A stretch of 6,348 bases of DNA from Polyangiaceae bacterium (GTDB lineage Bacteria; Myxococcota_A; Polyangia; Polyangiales; Polyangiaceae), in contig JAICXU010000204.1 of the NCBI GenBank assembly GCA_025934595.1, forward strand, positions 1-6,348, in the 5' to 3' direction. This document shows positions 6,181-6,348 of this stretch, in pieces. Position 1 is the first letter of the stretch. Each line of letters begins with the position of its first letter. The notes under the pieces were generated by a model. That model worked only from the letters and a program-made list of their open reading frames with translations. It was not told the DNA's origin and searched no databases. A program made the position numbers and the translations under genes.

Positions 6181-6348
6181 GTGCTACGGGAAGAGCGTGC
6201 GGTTCGGGCCAGCTACGACGCGGCAAAAGATCAGGTGATTGTCGCGACGGTGGCGCAAAAATCGGGGGATTTTGTGCCGAAATCGATGAATTTGCTCCTC
6301 GACACGCGCGGCCATTTGGTCGGAATCGACATCGACGCGGATTCTGCC
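6181..6348 (+). CDS. N-terminal 56 residues of an unidentified protein, possibly DUF2283-like (partial)
   Basis: An open plus-strand frame runs from GTG 6181 to the window end. It is credible coding sequence, reading SYDAAKDQVIVATVAQKSGD (11-30) and then LLLDTRGHLVGIDIDADSA (38-56). An in-frame TGA lies at 6136-6138 and no standard start codon lies between it and 6181, so GTG 6181 is the most upstream possible start. GTG at 6235 and ATG at 6286 are later alternatives. The pattern of a YDxxxD strand followed by a lLDxxGxlvGIdi strand loosely resembles the small DUF2283/YuzE fold (YDPEAD...vvGIEIL), but the C-terminal part is missing and I would not assign it. It is transcribed divergently from the kinase-like gene, with only 14 bp between the chosen starts, so at least one promoter must lie inside the opposite gene. 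Confidence 0.55.
   Translation, partial: MLREERAVRASYDAAKDQVIVATVAQKSGDFVPKSMNLLLDTRGHLVGIDIDADSA

Noticed and set aside
4364..6238. A 624-codon plus-strand open frame opposite the kinase-like and receiver genes.
   Set aside because: Its product is an Arg-rich, low-information sequence, while the minus strand encodes a textbook receiver and a recognisable kinase-like fold.

Overview
The window is high-GC bacterial DNA with dense coding, GTG starts and a strong codon bias. Its style suggests Myxococcota, probably the order Polyangiales: a bitopic protein with a long Pro/Ala/Ser-rich linker and a PEGA-like tail, a TerB-like protein, and divergent histidine-kinase relatives beside a lone receiver. 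This assignment is inferred from style; there is no rRNA or other marker.

Layout. Positions 1-801 (minus) hold the N-terminal half of the DNA repair ATPase RecN, cut by the left edge. A 223-bp divergent spacer (802-1024) carries three tandem 28-bp hairpin-forming repeats. A plus-strand run of three closely spaced genes follows: a Fic-fold protein whose catalytic motif has lost its histidine (1025-1876), a single-pass membrane protein with a large cytoplasmic part and a PEGA-like end (1899-3815), and a small TerB-like helical protein (3830-4213). A GC-rich hairpin lies between this run and a convergent minus-strand pair. That pair, in transcription order, is a 509-residue protein that reads as two fused, degenerate histidine-kinase modules (6166-4637) and a single-domain CheY-like receiver (4624-4247). 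At the right edge a divergent plus-strand gene begins (6181 onward) and runs out of the window.

The recurring theme is enzymes without their key residues. The Fic protein keeps the fold context but reads F-P-F-Q-H-D-S-G-K where an active Fic has H-P-F-x-[DE]-G-N-G-R. The kinase-like protein has Gln and Ala at the two candidate phospho-His positions and Gln at both N-box Asn positions. The receiver beside it keeps its catalytic residues (D51, S82, K104). I infer that the kinase-like protein binds or scaffolds the receiver rather than phosphorylating it, and that the Fic-like protein has a binding role. recN and the receiver are the only genes here whose biochemistry can be stated with confidence. 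No mobile element, CRISPR array or RNA gene was seen.
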